12,223 nt of DNA from Kiritimatiellia bacterium (GCA_017457555.1 JAFTHG010000216.1:1-12223); one strand, 5' to 3'. Counted from the stretch's first letter, positions 1-7,483 are shown. Notes: generated by a model from the letters alone, not told the origin. Program-made: numbers and translations.

Positions 1-331
1 CCTTGGTCGTTTGCAACGAACCGAACGGAGTGAAAGGGGGCGCACCGAATACCGCGATGCCCTTGGTCGTTTGCAGGGAACAAAGCGTGAACGAGATGGG
101 CGCAGTGAATATCGCGATGCTCAAGGGCGCTTGCAGGGAACTTCCAGAAATGTGAATGGTCGTACGGAATATCGTGATGCGCAGGGGCGCTTACAAGGTT
201 CAGCGCGTGAAGTAAATGGTCGCATTGAATACCGGGACGCACAGGGATGTCTACAGGGGACTGCCCGTGAAATGAATGGGAAAATTGAATATCGGGATGC
301 TCAAGGCCGGTTACAAGGCTCAAAACGTAAA
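1..331 (+). repeat. 60-bp in-frame tandem repeat
   Basis: Five full 60-bp units (1-60, 61-120, 121-180, 181-240, 241-300) and a partial sixth are in perfect register with no indels. Each encodes 20 residues. The copies differ at many positions, most of them silent or conservative, so the array is old or has diverged under protein-level constraint rather than being freshly amplified. The first two units share the start CCTTGGTCGTTTGCA, which suggests they are the most recent duplication visible. Confidence 0.9.
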
Positions 332-337
332 CAGTAA
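2..337 (+). CDS. 20-residue tandem-repeat protein, C-terminal part (5' end outside window)
   Basis: The reading frame is open from the first bases of the window, so this is the end of a longer gene and its true start is not visible. The visible protein is a tandem array with an exact 20-residue (60-bp) period, about five and a half units. The unit approximates QGRLQG[TS]xREVNGRxEYRDA and the last unit is cut short at GSKRKQ before the TAA stop. The most invariant parts are GRLQG and EYRDA. Earlier units start with L and later ones with Q. The fifth unit has Cys for Arg in GRLQG. The repeats are highly charged and lack hydrophobic stretches, so this part should be soluble or surface-exposed; a beta-hairpin per unit, as in MORN-like or YD-like repeats, is possible. 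The family is not recognised and no function is proposed. The gene seems to end its transcription unit, since the next gene has its own promoter-like element. Confidence 0.8.
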   Translation, partial: LGRLQRTERSERGRTEYRDALGRLQGTKRERDGRSEYRDAQGRLQGTSRNVNGRTEYRDAQGRLQGSAREVNGRIEYRDAQGCLQGTAREMNGKIEYRDAQGRLQGSKRKQ

Positions 338-411
338 TGCATATTCTATACATAAATGGCTCTTTTTATATAAGTTTCTGTAAATGAACCTATACAGAGT
401 GAAACACAATA

Positions 412-420
412 TGTTACAAT
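412..420 (+). promoter_or_regulatory. Extended -10 promoter of the acyltransferase gene
   Basis: TGT-TACAAT matches the extended -10 consensus TGn-TATAAT; no convincing -35 lies 16-18 bp upstream. Initiation about 7 nt downstream of the hexamer would fall at 427, one base before the ATG at 428. The mRNA would then be leaderless or carry a 1-nt leader. There is no Shine-Dalgarno sequence, which fits. The call rests on pattern similarity to four other extended -10 elements in this window. Confidence 0.55.
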
Positions 421-427
421 GCGGGCA

Positions 428-1342
428 ATGAAACCGCTCTCTTACCTCTATTATATTCTTGTTGTCTTCCTTTGGCGACTTTACCGGTTGTTGCCGGTTG
501 CGTGGGCGTATCGCATGGGCTTTGGTGTTGGAGCTGGGCTTTTTGCGTTGTGCCGTAATCGGAAACGGGCACGCGTTGCCATCAATAATGTCATTATTGC
601 GAATTTGGCAAAGACCCGGGCAGAAGCGTATCGCATTGCTCGTGACTCTGTTGGGCATTTTGCCGGACACGTCTGTGAAGCGATTCGTGCATCGGATGTG
701 GTAACGCATGAGAATTGGCAGGACTATGTTGCATTGGAGATGACGCCTGCGACACGGAAGGCAATCTTTGAGGATAAAGCTCCTATTTTGTTGGCCACAG
801 GTCATTTAGGCTCATGGGAAGCTGGTATCACGGCGATTACAAGTGCAAGACCGATGTTGGCGGTTGCACGTCTAATGGATAATCCCTATATTCAACGCTT
901 CTTGGAACGGCATAATTTCCGTGGTGGCGCAACGATTATCCCCAAAAAGAATGGTTTCTCCGGAGATACGATCCGCCGATGGCAATCTGAAAATGCGGCA
1001 TTGACGATTCTTTTTGATCAATTTTCTTCACGTGGCGTACACGTATCTTTCTTTGGGCAAACGGTTCCAATTTATACTTCGCCTGCACGTTTAAGTTTGA
1101 AAACGGGCATTCCTGTGGTGGTCGGCGGCTTCTTGAGAACGGGGCTTCTCAAGTACAAGATGGTGGCGATCGGGGACCCCATTGTGCCCGATTTAACCAA
1201 GCCCCATGAAGAGGCAATTCGTGATCTGACGGCAGAATATATTTCGCGTTTGGAGCAGGTGATTCGTCAAGCACCGGATCAATATCTTTGGTTGCACCGT
1301 CGATTCCGTGGTATTCCTGTGCCGGATATTCCTGAAAAATGA
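428..1342 (+). CDS. Lipid A biosynthesis acyltransferase (LpxL/HtrB family)
   Basis: The protein (304 aa from the chosen start) belongs to the bacterial lysophospholipid/lipid A late acyltransferase family, which adds a secondary acyl chain to a lipid A precursor at the inner face of the inner membrane. Residues 5-25 form the N-terminal hydrophobic anchor. The catalytic HX4E motif is visible as HLGSWE (His126, Glu131). Downstream are the family blocks DQFSSRG (197-203), VSFFGQTVPIYTSPARL and, near the end, QYLWLHRRFR (285-294). Length is typical (about 300 aa). The upstream in-frame ATG at 419 overlaps the last bases of the -10 hexamer, so the ATG at 428 is preferred. The stop overlaps the next start by 4 bp (ATGA). 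Which of LpxL, LpxM or LpxP it corresponds to cannot be told. The family call is firm. Confidence 0.93.
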   Translation: MKPLSYLYYILVVFLWRLYRLLPVAWAYRMGFGVGAGLFALCRNRKRARVAINNVIIANLAKTRAEAYRIARDSVGHFAGHVCEAIRASDVVTHENWQDYVALEMTPATRKAIFEDKAPILLATGHLGSWEAGITAITSARPMLAVARLMDNPYIQRFLERHNFRGGATIIPKKNGFSGDTIRRWQSENAALTILFDQFSSRGVHVSFFGQTVPIYTSPARLSLKTGIPVVVGGFLRTGLLKYKMVAIGDPIVPDLTKPHEEAIRDLTAEYISRLEQVIRQAPDQYLWLHRRFRGIPVPDIPEK

Positions 1343-1662
1343 GCAGTTGGTATCAGCCTGTTGATGATGCCCACATTCGGCGCGAACGGAATCGTGCCCG
1401 TCAGTTGCGCACTTCGGAATGGTGGAAAACACAAATTGCAAAGGGCGTTTGCCATCACTGCGGTCAACATGTGGCGCCAAGTGATTTGACGATGGACCAT
1501 TTAATTCCTGTAGCTCGTGGCGGCACGTCAACAAAAGGAAATGTGGTGCCGGCGTGTTTCGCTTGTAATCAGGCCAAAGCTGCACAGACACCCGCAGAAC
1601 AAATTTTAGAATCCCTGGGCTTCCCGGATGATGAGTTGCCGGATCCGGCAGATTTCCTGTAA
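1339..1662 (+). CDS. Small HNH endonuclease-domain protein
   Basis: The 107-aa protein is essentially a single HNH nuclease domain with a zinc-binding four-cysteine frame: CHHC (Cys38, Cys41) and CFAC (Cys73, Cys76). Between them lies the nuclease core DHLIP (Asp53-His54), then GGTSTKGN with Asn68, and CNQAK after the second cysteine pair. This is the McrA-like arrangement found in free-standing HNH proteins. The first 30 residues are basic and could contact DNA. The tail (PDDELPDPADFL) is acidic. The ATG overlaps the stop of the acyltransferase gene and no separate Shine-Dalgarno is seen, so translation is probably coupled. There is no adjacent methyltransferase or phage gene, so a restriction or phage-packaging role has no support here. 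Substrate and role are unknown. Confidence 0.88.
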   Translation: MSSWYQPVDDAHIRRERNRARQLRTSEWWKTQIAKGVCHHCGQHVAPSDLTMDHLIPVARGGTSTKGNVVPACFACNQAKAAQTPAEQILESLGFPDDELPDPADFL

Positions 1663-1816
1663 CGTTCAATTGCTGTTTGCGTGATATCCCCTTGACCTGT
1701 ATACAAGATGACACACAAACCATTTTTGAAAAAGAGTATATCAGATAGGTAAATGTGACTTTGTTATAGTGTCGGTATACACCTCAACAACGGTGTCAAC
1801 AGAAAGGAAGTGAAAG
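1663..1816. other. Intergenic region between the HNH gene and the nitroreductase gene
   Basis: This is a 154-bp non-coding, AT-leaning stretch. It holds the promoter described at 1762-1770 and an 8-bp palindrome, TGTATACA, at 1698-1705, which might be an operator half-site but has no partner. No hairpin with a T tract, the usual intrinsic terminator form, is visible after the HNH gene. Confidence 0.5.
1762..1770 (+). promoter_or_regulatory. Extended -10 promoter of the nitroreductase-uvrB gene cluster
   Basis: TGT-TATAGT matches the extended -10 pattern and no good -35 is seen 16-18 bp upstream. Predicted initiation near 1777 gives a leader of about 40 nt. The leader contains a weak 5-bp hairpin (ACACC at 1779-1783, GGTGT at 1792-1796) followed by the Shine-Dalgarno GGAAG at 1806-1810. 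Unlike the acyltransferase, SEDS and HAD genes, this unit is therefore not leaderless. Confidence 0.5.
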
Positions 1817-2404
1817 ATGAAGAAAAGTCTCCTTTGTTTACTGCTTGCCAGTCTTCTGGCACTACCTGTTCTTGCTGACGACGAGATTCGTCTGCCCGCA
1901 CCGCAGAAAAGTGGTGGCATGCCGCTGTTAGAGGCGTTGAATGCACGCAAAACATCGCGTCGCACTACGGGTGAACCGCCTACGCTTCAGCAGTTGGCAG
2001 ATGTTTTGTGGGCGGCGAATGGTGTGACTCGTGCCGATGGTAAGCGCACAGCTCCTTCTGCTATGAACCGTCAGGAAATTGAAATCGCCGTCTTAACGCG
2101 TGATGGCCTCTATGAGTGGGACGCAGATGATAATGAATTGGATCGTTCAGACACAACGATTGATCTCTCGGATCAGTTGAATGGTGCCTCAATGATGCTC
2201 ATCTTTACCTACGATGACGACGATCAAACGCCGGCTTATGCCCAGGTGGATTGCGGTTTTGTTGGTCAAAACGTCTATCTGTTCTGCACCTCTAAAGGTT
2301 GGAATTGCGTCTTCTTAGGTTCAATAGACCGTGCAAAACTGGCTCGCGCGCTGGACTGTCGCGAGGGTGAAGTGCTCTATGGAATGCGTATTGGCATCCG
2401 CTGA
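1817..2404 (+). CDS. Exported nitroreductase-family protein
   Basis: The 195-aa protein has a clear type I signal peptide (KK, hydrophobic core, then LPVLA-DDE, cleavage expected after about residue 21). It is followed by a compact nitroreductase-fold domain like those of SagB/ThcOx-type proteins. Family features are the early RKTSRR block (the RRSxR position that contacts FMN phosphate), LQQLADVLWAANGVTR, and KRTAPSAMNRQEI, the usual 'APSAxNxQ' segment. The C-terminal part, with CGFVGQNVYLFCTSKGWNCVFLG, corresponds to the helix-strand segment of the dimer core. Such proteins bind flavin and reduce nitro, quinone or similar compounds; the substrate here is unknown, and an exported member depends on how FMN is supplied. 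A good Shine-Dalgarno (GGAAG, 6 nt spacing) fixes the start. It is the first gene of a five-gene co-directional set, with uvrB starting 14 bp downstream. Confidence 0.85.
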   Translation: MKKSLLCLLLASLLALPVLADDEIRLPAPQKSGGMPLLEALNARKTSRRTTGEPPTLQQLADVLWAANGVTRADGKRTAPSAMNRQEIEIAVLTRDGLYEWDADDNELDRSDTTIDLSDQLNGASMMLIFTYDDDDQTPAYAQVDCGFVGQNVYLFCTSKGWNCVFLGSIDRAKLARALDCREGEVLYGMRIGIR

Positions 2405-2418
2405 TACGCCTTTCAGTC

Positions 2419-4464
2419 ATGCTTGAAACGCATTTTGAAAATGAAATAAACGGTGCCCCGGCGCAATTTCGGCTGGCGGCACCGTTTTCGCCGATGGGAG
2501 ATCAACCGGAGGCGATTGATACGTTAGTTCACCACTTCCAACAAGGCACAAAACGTGCAATTTTAAAGGGCGTTACAGGAAGCGGTAAAACCTTTACAAT
2601 GGCTAATATTATTGCGAAGTTTCAACGCCCGACCTTGGTGATTTCGCACAATAAAACGCTGGCTGCACAACTCTATGCAGAATTAAAGGCTTTTTTCCCG
2701 GACAATGCGGTTGAATACTTTATCTCATACTACGATTACTATCAACCGGAAGCCTATCTGCCACAGACCGATACATACATTGAAAAAGATGCCAGCATTA
2801 ATGAAGATTTAGAACGGTTCCGGTTGGCAGCTTCGCACAGTCTATTAGGTCGCAAAGATGTCATTATTGTTGCGTCCGTATCCTGTATCTACGGACTTGT
2901 TTCTCCGGAAGATTACCGTGGCTTAATGATTTCGCTCCGTCCCGGTATGGAATTGCCTCGGGATGAACTTCTGGCACAACTGACCGAAATTCAATATCAA
3001 CGCAATGATTACGAACCTCACCCCGGCGTTTTCCGTGTCCGTGGAGATGTGGTGGATATTTTCCCTTCGTATTCAACCGAAGGTATCCGTGTAAATTATT
3101 TTGGGGATGAGATAGAGTCCCTGCAAAGCTTTAACGCTGTCAGTGGGAAAATCATTGGCAGTTTACCCTCATGCTTACTTTCTCCGGCAAAACAATTTGT
3201 GATGCCGCGTTCACAATTGCTGGATGGTGTGGAGCGCATTCGTGAAGAACTGACCCAGCGATTAGCCGAGTTTTCCCGCAATGGTAAACTTCTGGAAGAG
3301 CAACGCCTCCGCCAACGCACTGAATATGATTTGGCGATGCTGGCTGAGATGGGTTACTGCACGGGGATTGAAAACTATTCTGCGCCTCTTGCCGGGCGAG
3401 GTTCCGGTATCCCACCGCCGACCTTAGTGGACTATTTCGGGCATGATTTCCTCTGTATTATTGATGAGAGCCATGTGACCCTGCCGCAAATCCGGGCTAT
3501 GTATAATGGTGATCAGGCGCGGAAACAGGTGCTCGTGGATAATGGGTTTCGCTTGCCATCGGCAAAAGATAACCGACCGTTGACCTTTGATGAGTTTGAT
3601 GAGCGGATGCCACGTATTTTATACACCTCCGCCACGCCCGGCCCACATGAACGTCAGGTGGCAGAAGTTGAAGCCGAACAAGTCATCCGCCCGACGGGAC
3701 TTCTGGATCCTGTCGTTGAGGTGCGCCCGCTTGCCAATCAAATTGATGATGTGATTGATGAAATCCGCACGGCAGCAGAGCAGGGCGGTCGTACACTGGT
3801 GGCGGCGTTGACGAAGCGTGCCTGTGAAGATTTGGCGCAATACCTCTCGGATGTCGGCATTAAGAGTGAATATTTGCATTCCGATATCGATGCGATTGAG
3901 CGTGTTGAGATTCTGGGACGCTTGCGTCGCGGCGATTTTGATGCGTTGATCGGGGTCAACTTATTGCGTGAAGGCTTGGACTTGCCGGAAGTTACGCGAG
4001 TGGTAATTTTGGATGCAGACAAAGAAGGCTTTCTGCGGAGTGAAACCTCTCTGGTGCAGACCGCAGGCCGTTGTGCACGCAATACGGATGGGAAAGTGAT
4101 ACTATATGCAGACGTGGAAACGCCTGCAATGACGGCATTGCTGGAAATTACGCGGCGCCATCGCGAAAAACAGCAGACCTATAACGCTGCACATGGTATT
4201 GAACCGCGCACAGTCAAGCGTGCCATCAACGAGGATTTGCAAGTGATGCCCGGCGCAGAGGCTGCACCATTGCCCAAGGCTTCCGGCAGACGGCTTGAAA
4301 CGCTTGCCGTTGCAGAACAGGGCTTGCAACCTGCTGATGTGCTGGAAACGATGCGCGAGTTGGAATTGGCAATGCGTCAGGCCGCTGAAGCCTTGGAGTT
4401 TGAACGTGCCGCAATGTTGCGTGATGAATTGAAAACGTTGCGGAAAACGTATCATTTGAATTAA
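2419..4464 (+). CDS. uvrB: UvrABC excinuclease subunit B
   Basis: UvrB (681 aa, normal length) takes damaged DNA from UvrA, opens it with its beta-hairpin and recruits UvrC in nucleotide excision repair. In order are the Walker A motif GVTGSGKT (51-58), the tyrosine-rich beta-hairpin region SYYDYYQPEAY (103-113) with DTYIEKDASIN after it, the VASVSCIYGL block (151-160), helicase motif II as DESH (349-352), SATPGPHE (404-411), motif V/VI LLREGLDLPEV with DADKEGFLRSE, and a C-terminal UVR domain (about 641-676) that pairs with UvrC. Motif VI reads QTAGRCARN where most UvrB proteins have QTIGRAARN; the arginines are kept, so activity is expected. No strong Shine-Dalgarno precedes the ATG, and coupling to the upstream gene 14 bp away is plausible. 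A hairpin spans the stop codon. Confidence 0.98.
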   Translation: MLETHFENEINGAPAQFRLAAPFSPMGDQPEAIDTLVHHFQQGTKRAILKGVTGSGKTFTMANIIAKFQRPTLVISHNKTLAAQLYAELKAFFPDNAVEYFISYYDYYQPEAYLPQTDTYIEKDASINEDLERFRLAASHSLLGRKDVIIVASVSCIYGLVSPEDYRGLMISLRPGMELPRDELLAQLTEIQYQRNDYEPHPGVFRVRGDVVDIFPSYSTEGIRVNYFGDEIESLQSFNAVSGKIIGSLPSCLLSPAKQFVMPRSQLLDGVERIREELTQRLAEFSRNGKLLEEQRLRQRTEYDLAMLAEMGYCTGIENYSAPLAGRGSGIPPPTLVDYFGHDFLCIIDESHVTLPQIRAMYNGDQARKQVLVDNGFRLPSAKDNRPLTFDEFDERMPRILYTSATPGPHERQVAEVEAEQVIRPTGLLDPVVEVRPLANQIDDVIDEIRTAAEQGGRTLVAALTKRACEDLAQYLSDVGIKSEYLHSDIDAIERVEILGRLRRGDFDALIGVNLLREGLDLPEVTRVVILDADKEGFLRSETSLVQTAGRCARNTDGKVILYADVETPAMTALLEITRRHREKQQTYNAAHGIEPRTVKRAINEDLQVMPGAEAAPLPKASGRRLETLAVAEQGLQPADVLETMRELELAMRQAAEALEFERAAMLRDELKTLRKTYHLN

Positions 4465-4476
4465 GCGAATGATACG
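4448..4476 (+). promoter_or_regulatory. Hairpin spanning the uvrB stop codon
   Basis: CGTATCATT (4448-4456) and AATGATACG (4468-4476) form a perfect 9-bp stem with an 11-nt loop that contains the uvrB TAA. The GGAAGGA Shine-Dalgarno of the GH89 gene begins at 4477, directly after the stem. There is no T tract, so it is not a classical intrinsic terminator. It might separate or stabilise the two parts of the transcript, or affect access of ribosomes to the downstream site. Confidence 0.5.
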
Positions 4477-4491
4477 GGAAGGATAAACGAA

Positions 4492-6975
4492 ATGAAGTAT
4501 AAATTACTCGTCTGCACCGTATTAAGTTTGATAGGTGTCAGTTCTCTCCGCGCGGATGCGCTCACAGCCCTTGCCGAACGCATCTCTCCGGAATTAAAAT
4601 CCCGTGTCAATTTTGTGGTCAATCCGCAGGAAACGACCATCACGGTGGCTCCTGCTCCAGAGAATAAGATTCAGATTACCGCTCCGGATACGCGCCTGGC
4701 TGCCGCAGGGCTGGGGTGCTACCTGCGTCAAGTAGCAGAGGCGCATTGGTCATGGTGTGGCAGTCGCCTCAATGTGCCGATGCCGCAACCCGACCGGACG
4801 CTCACCTTTACGCCCGCTTTTTCCCGTACCGTTGCTTACAACTATTGCACGCTCTCTTATACAATGGCCTTTTGGGGTAAACAGGAGTGGCGTGAGGAGT
4901 TGGACCGCTTGGCACTCTATGGTTTTGAGATGCCATTGGTTCAGGCCGGCTTACCGAAGGTGTGGCAATTAACCTTACGCGAACTGGGCTATCCGGAGGA
5001 CCGCATTGCGGCTTTTATTCCGGATGAAGCCGCCGCCGCTTGGTGGAATATGGGCAATTTAGAGGGGCTTGGAGGCCCCTTGTCACAGGCGCGGATTGAT
5101 GCTGATGCTGAATTGGGCCGATTCATTGTTTCCGAAGCAAAGGCTCTGGGTATGAAGGCGATCTTGCAGGGTTTTGTTGGTTTGCTGCCGCATGATTTAC
5201 CCGATTATCTGTCAAAAACGGACTTTGCCGATGCACGATTCATCAATCAGGGGCGCTGGGTTGATGGCTTTGTGCGTCCGACCTTGCTTTTGACAAACAG
5301 TCATTCCTTCGCTAAAATTGCGGCCATTTGGTATAAAAATCTCCTCAAAGTCTATGGAATACAACATGCCGATGCCTTTGCCGGTGATCTCTTCCATGAG
5401 GGTGGCAATGCGGCCGGTGTGGATGTCACGGCGTGCGCTCGTGCGGTTCAGGCAGCTCAACAGGCCGCTTCGCCGGGAGCAATCTGGGTGATTCAGGCGT
5501 GGCATGGCAATCCTCGTGCCGATCTTCTGGCGGGGTTGGATGCACGTTACGCTCTGATTGAAGCGTTGGTAAAGAATCAGGCCACGGGTCAACACTATAA
5601 GCGCCGCTTTGATGATGTGCCGTGGGTCTGGTGCGAGTTGCTGAATTTTGGCGGTAATCACGGCCTCTATGGCGGTATGGAGATGTTGAAGCGGTTCGGC
5701 GAATTGACGCAACAGCCCGGCGCACCCACGCTGGTCGGTCTGGGGTTGCTGTCTGAAGGCCTTGAAACCAATCCGCTGTACTACGAATTTTTTACCGAAC
5801 GCTTCTTTATGCCAAGGGATAAAATCTTCTCGGAGGCAGATTATGACGCCTGGTTGTCGGCCTATGCCCGCCGCCGTTACGGCATGGATTCCGAACCCAT
5901 TCATCGCGCCTTGAAACTCCTTTCCGCCTCTGTCTATAAGCCAAAGCGTGAACAGGAAGGTTGCACGGAGAGTATCGTCTGTGCCAAACCATCTTGGACG
6001 GCGCGCAAGGCCTCTTCGTGGGCGAGTGGTGAGGTTTACTATTCTGCTAAAGACACGCTGAATGCGGCCCGTGCGCTGGTTGAGGCGGCGGAGGCACATC
6101 CGGCACTTCTGGAGGTGGAAACGTTCCGTTATGATCTGGCCGACGTTACACGTCAGGCACTTTCTGATTTAACGCGCCCCCTGTTGACACTAAAAGGGCA
6201 GCGAGCCTCTGCGCCACATTTTCTGGAAGTCATCCGTCAAATGGACCTGGTGCTCTCTTGTGAACCCCGCTGGACGTTACAATGGCGTGAGGATATTGCC
6301 CGGCGCACGGGAGGGGAAGCCGCTGCCAAGGCTATCCGTCGCCTGTACACCACATGGAGCGGCCGCAAAGGCGCCTTAAATGACTACGCCCATCGCCCAG
6401 TGGGGGGCCTGCTCCGCGACTACTATTTGCAACGGTGGCACATCTTCTTCGCTTCGCAGATTGACCATTTTGATCCGGCTCCGGCATTGGCTGCACTTGA
6501 TAAAACATTCCTTCGTGAGGGAGTCACCTCACCGGCAGGCTATGGTCCTCAGGCTTTCTGGACGATTGTACGTGGTGCTGTGCAATTCGCCGGAGAGGTC
6601 CATCAGAACTTTGCCGATGCCTTTACGCAAACAGCTGCAATTCGTTGGGCTCTGAATGGTACAACGGGCAAAACACAGATCAGCTTCAGTGTATCGGAAT
6701 ATATTATGCAAGCGGGTCACCTTGAGGTGACGGTTCAGTATCAGGCAGGGGCGCATGCGCTCAAAATCCACTCCATTGAACTCTTTGAAGGCGATAAAAA
6801 GGTCGCAGAAGATGTGCATGCAGGTTACACAGGTCTTTTGACGAAAGCCAATGTCTATCGCTTGCACGTGCAGCAGTTGCGCTCCGGATTGGAGGATTAC
6901 ACGCTTCATATCAACTGCGATGGCGATGGTGGCGGTGATTCTGCCGGTATTGTGACCATCCGGATGTTACCCTGA
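4492..6975 (+). CDS. Exported alpha-N-acetylglucosaminidase (glycoside hydrolase family 89, NAGLU-like)
   Basis: The 827-aa protein has a signal peptide (residues 1 to about 21, VSSLRA-DA) and then the GH89 architecture: a small N-terminal alpha/beta domain (about 25-105), a TIM barrel (about 110-450) and an alpha-helical C-terminal domain (to the end). Family landmarks are YNYCTLSYTMAFW (116-128), WWNMGNLEGLGGPLSQ (184-199), DLFHEGGN with Glu303, WVIQAWHGNP (332-341), VWCELLNFGGNHGLYGG and LLSEGLETNP with Glu422. By analogy with human NAGLU and the clostridial enzyme, Glu303 and Glu422 are the acid/base and nucleophile pair. Known members release terminal alpha-linked GlcNAc, from heparan sulfate in animals and from class III mucin O-glycans in gut bacteria. 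The likely place of action is the periplasm or outside the cell. A strong Shine-Dalgarno (GGAAGGA at 4477-4483) sets the start. The position between uvrB and dut is unusual: no sugar transporter, sulfatase or other glycosidase is nearby. Confidence 0.93.
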   Translation: MKYKLLVCTVLSLIGVSSLRADALTALAERISPELKSRVNFVVNPQETTITVAPAPENKIQITAPDTRLAAAGLGCYLRQVAEAHWSWCGSRLNVPMPQPDRTLTFTPAFSRTVAYNYCTLSYTMAFWGKQEWREELDRLALYGFEMPLVQAGLPKVWQLTLRELGYPEDRIAAFIPDEAAAAWWNMGNLEGLGGPLSQARIDADAELGRFIVSEAKALGMKAILQGFVGLLPHDLPDYLSKTDFADARFINQGRWVDGFVRPTLLLTNSHSFAKIAAIWYKNLLKVYGIQHADAFAGDLFHEGGNAAGVDVTACARAVQAAQQAASPGAIWVIQAWHGNPRADLLAGLDARYALIEALVKNQATGQHYKRRFDDVPWVWCELLNFGGNHGLYGGMEMLKRFGELTQQPGAPTLVGLGLLSEGLETNPLYYEFFTERFFMPRDKIFSEADYDAWLSAYARRRYGMDSEPIHRALKLLSASVYKPKREQEGCTESIVCAKPSWTARKASSWASGEVYYSAKDTLNAARALVEAAEAHPALLEVETFRYDLADVTRQALSDLTRPLLTLKGQRASAPHFLEVIRQMDLVLSCEPRWTLQWREDIARRTGGEAAAKAIRRLYTTWSGRKGALNDYAHRPVGGLLRDYYLQRWHIFFASQIDHFDPAPALAALDKTFLREGVTSPAGYGPQAFWTIVRGAVQFAGEVHQNFADAFTQTAAIRWALNGTTGKTQISFSVSEYIMQAGHLEVTVQYQAGAHALKIHSIELFEGDKKVAEDVHAGYTGLLTKANVYRLHVQQLRSGLEDYTLHINCDGDGGGDSAGIVTIRMLP

Positions 6976-6989
6976 GGAAGGAGCTTGCA

Positions 6990-7418
6990 ATGACGTTACT
7001 GATTGAACGCCTGACACCGACGGCCCTGTTGCCGTCCTATGCTCATCCCGGTGACGCCGGAATGGATCTTTGTGCGGATGAAACATGTTGCCTGCAACCG
7101 GGTGAACGTGCCGCAGTTTCTACCGGGCTCCGGATTGCTTTGCCACCCGGCACCGAGGGACAGGTGCGTCCGCGGAGCGGTCTTTCTATCAAACATGGGA
7201 TTACGGTAATCAATGCGCCCGGCACGATTGATGAGGGCTACCGTGGAGAGGTCAAAGTGCTTCTCATCAATCTGGGACAGGAAGCCTTTGAAATCCGCCC
7301 CGGGATGCGTATTGCCCAACTCGTCATCGCTCCGGTTCTGCGTGTCGCAATTGCCGAAGGAGCCGTCACAGATGCTACGGAGCGTGGTGCCGGGGGCTTC
7401 GGTTCCACCGGTGTCTAA
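6990..7418 (+). CDS. dut: dUTP diphosphatase (trimeric dUTPase)
   Basis: dUTPase (142 aa, typical length) hydrolyses dUTP to dUMP and pyrophosphate, keeping uracil out of DNA and feeding thymidylate synthesis. All five trimeric dUTPase motifs are present: PGDAGMDL (20-27), RSGLS (62-66), GTIDEGYRGEV with catalytic Asp81 and uracil-stacking Tyr84 (78-88), GMRIAQLVI (105-113) and the C-terminal P-loop-like RGAGGFGSTG (132-141). The start is set by the long Shine-Dalgarno AGGAAGGAG (6975-6983), which begins at the last base of the GH89 stop codon. It lies 14 bp after that gene and is surely cotranscribed with it unless a hidden promoter lies inside the GH89 gene. Confidence 0.98.
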   Translation: MTLLIERLTPTALLPSYAHPGDAGMDLCADETCCLQPGERAAVSTGLRIALPPGTEGQVRPRSGLSIKHGITVINAPGTIDEGYRGEVKVLLINLGQEAFEIRPGMRIAQLVIAPVLRVAIAEGAVTDATERGAGGFGSTGV

Positions 7419-7483
7419 TACGGTAAATCTGCCGCCTATCGCTCTTTAGAAGCCGACTTTGTATTCTTCCCGAGAGGTTGATT

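Noticed and set aside
1..331. CRISPR-like array
   Set aside because: The 60-bp units are contiguous, without unique spacers, and keep a reading frame; this is a protein repeat.
1692..1731. -35/-10 promoter using TTGACC or TTGAAA before the nitroreductase gene
   Set aside because: TTGACC has no -10 at 16-18 bp, and TTGAAA (1726) meets only poor hexamers at that distance; the extended -10 at 1762 is the better choice.
5212..6099. 295-aa open frame on the minus strand
   Set aside because: It lies wholly inside the GH89 gene, is rich in Arg and His as expected of an antisense frame, and has no recognisable domain.
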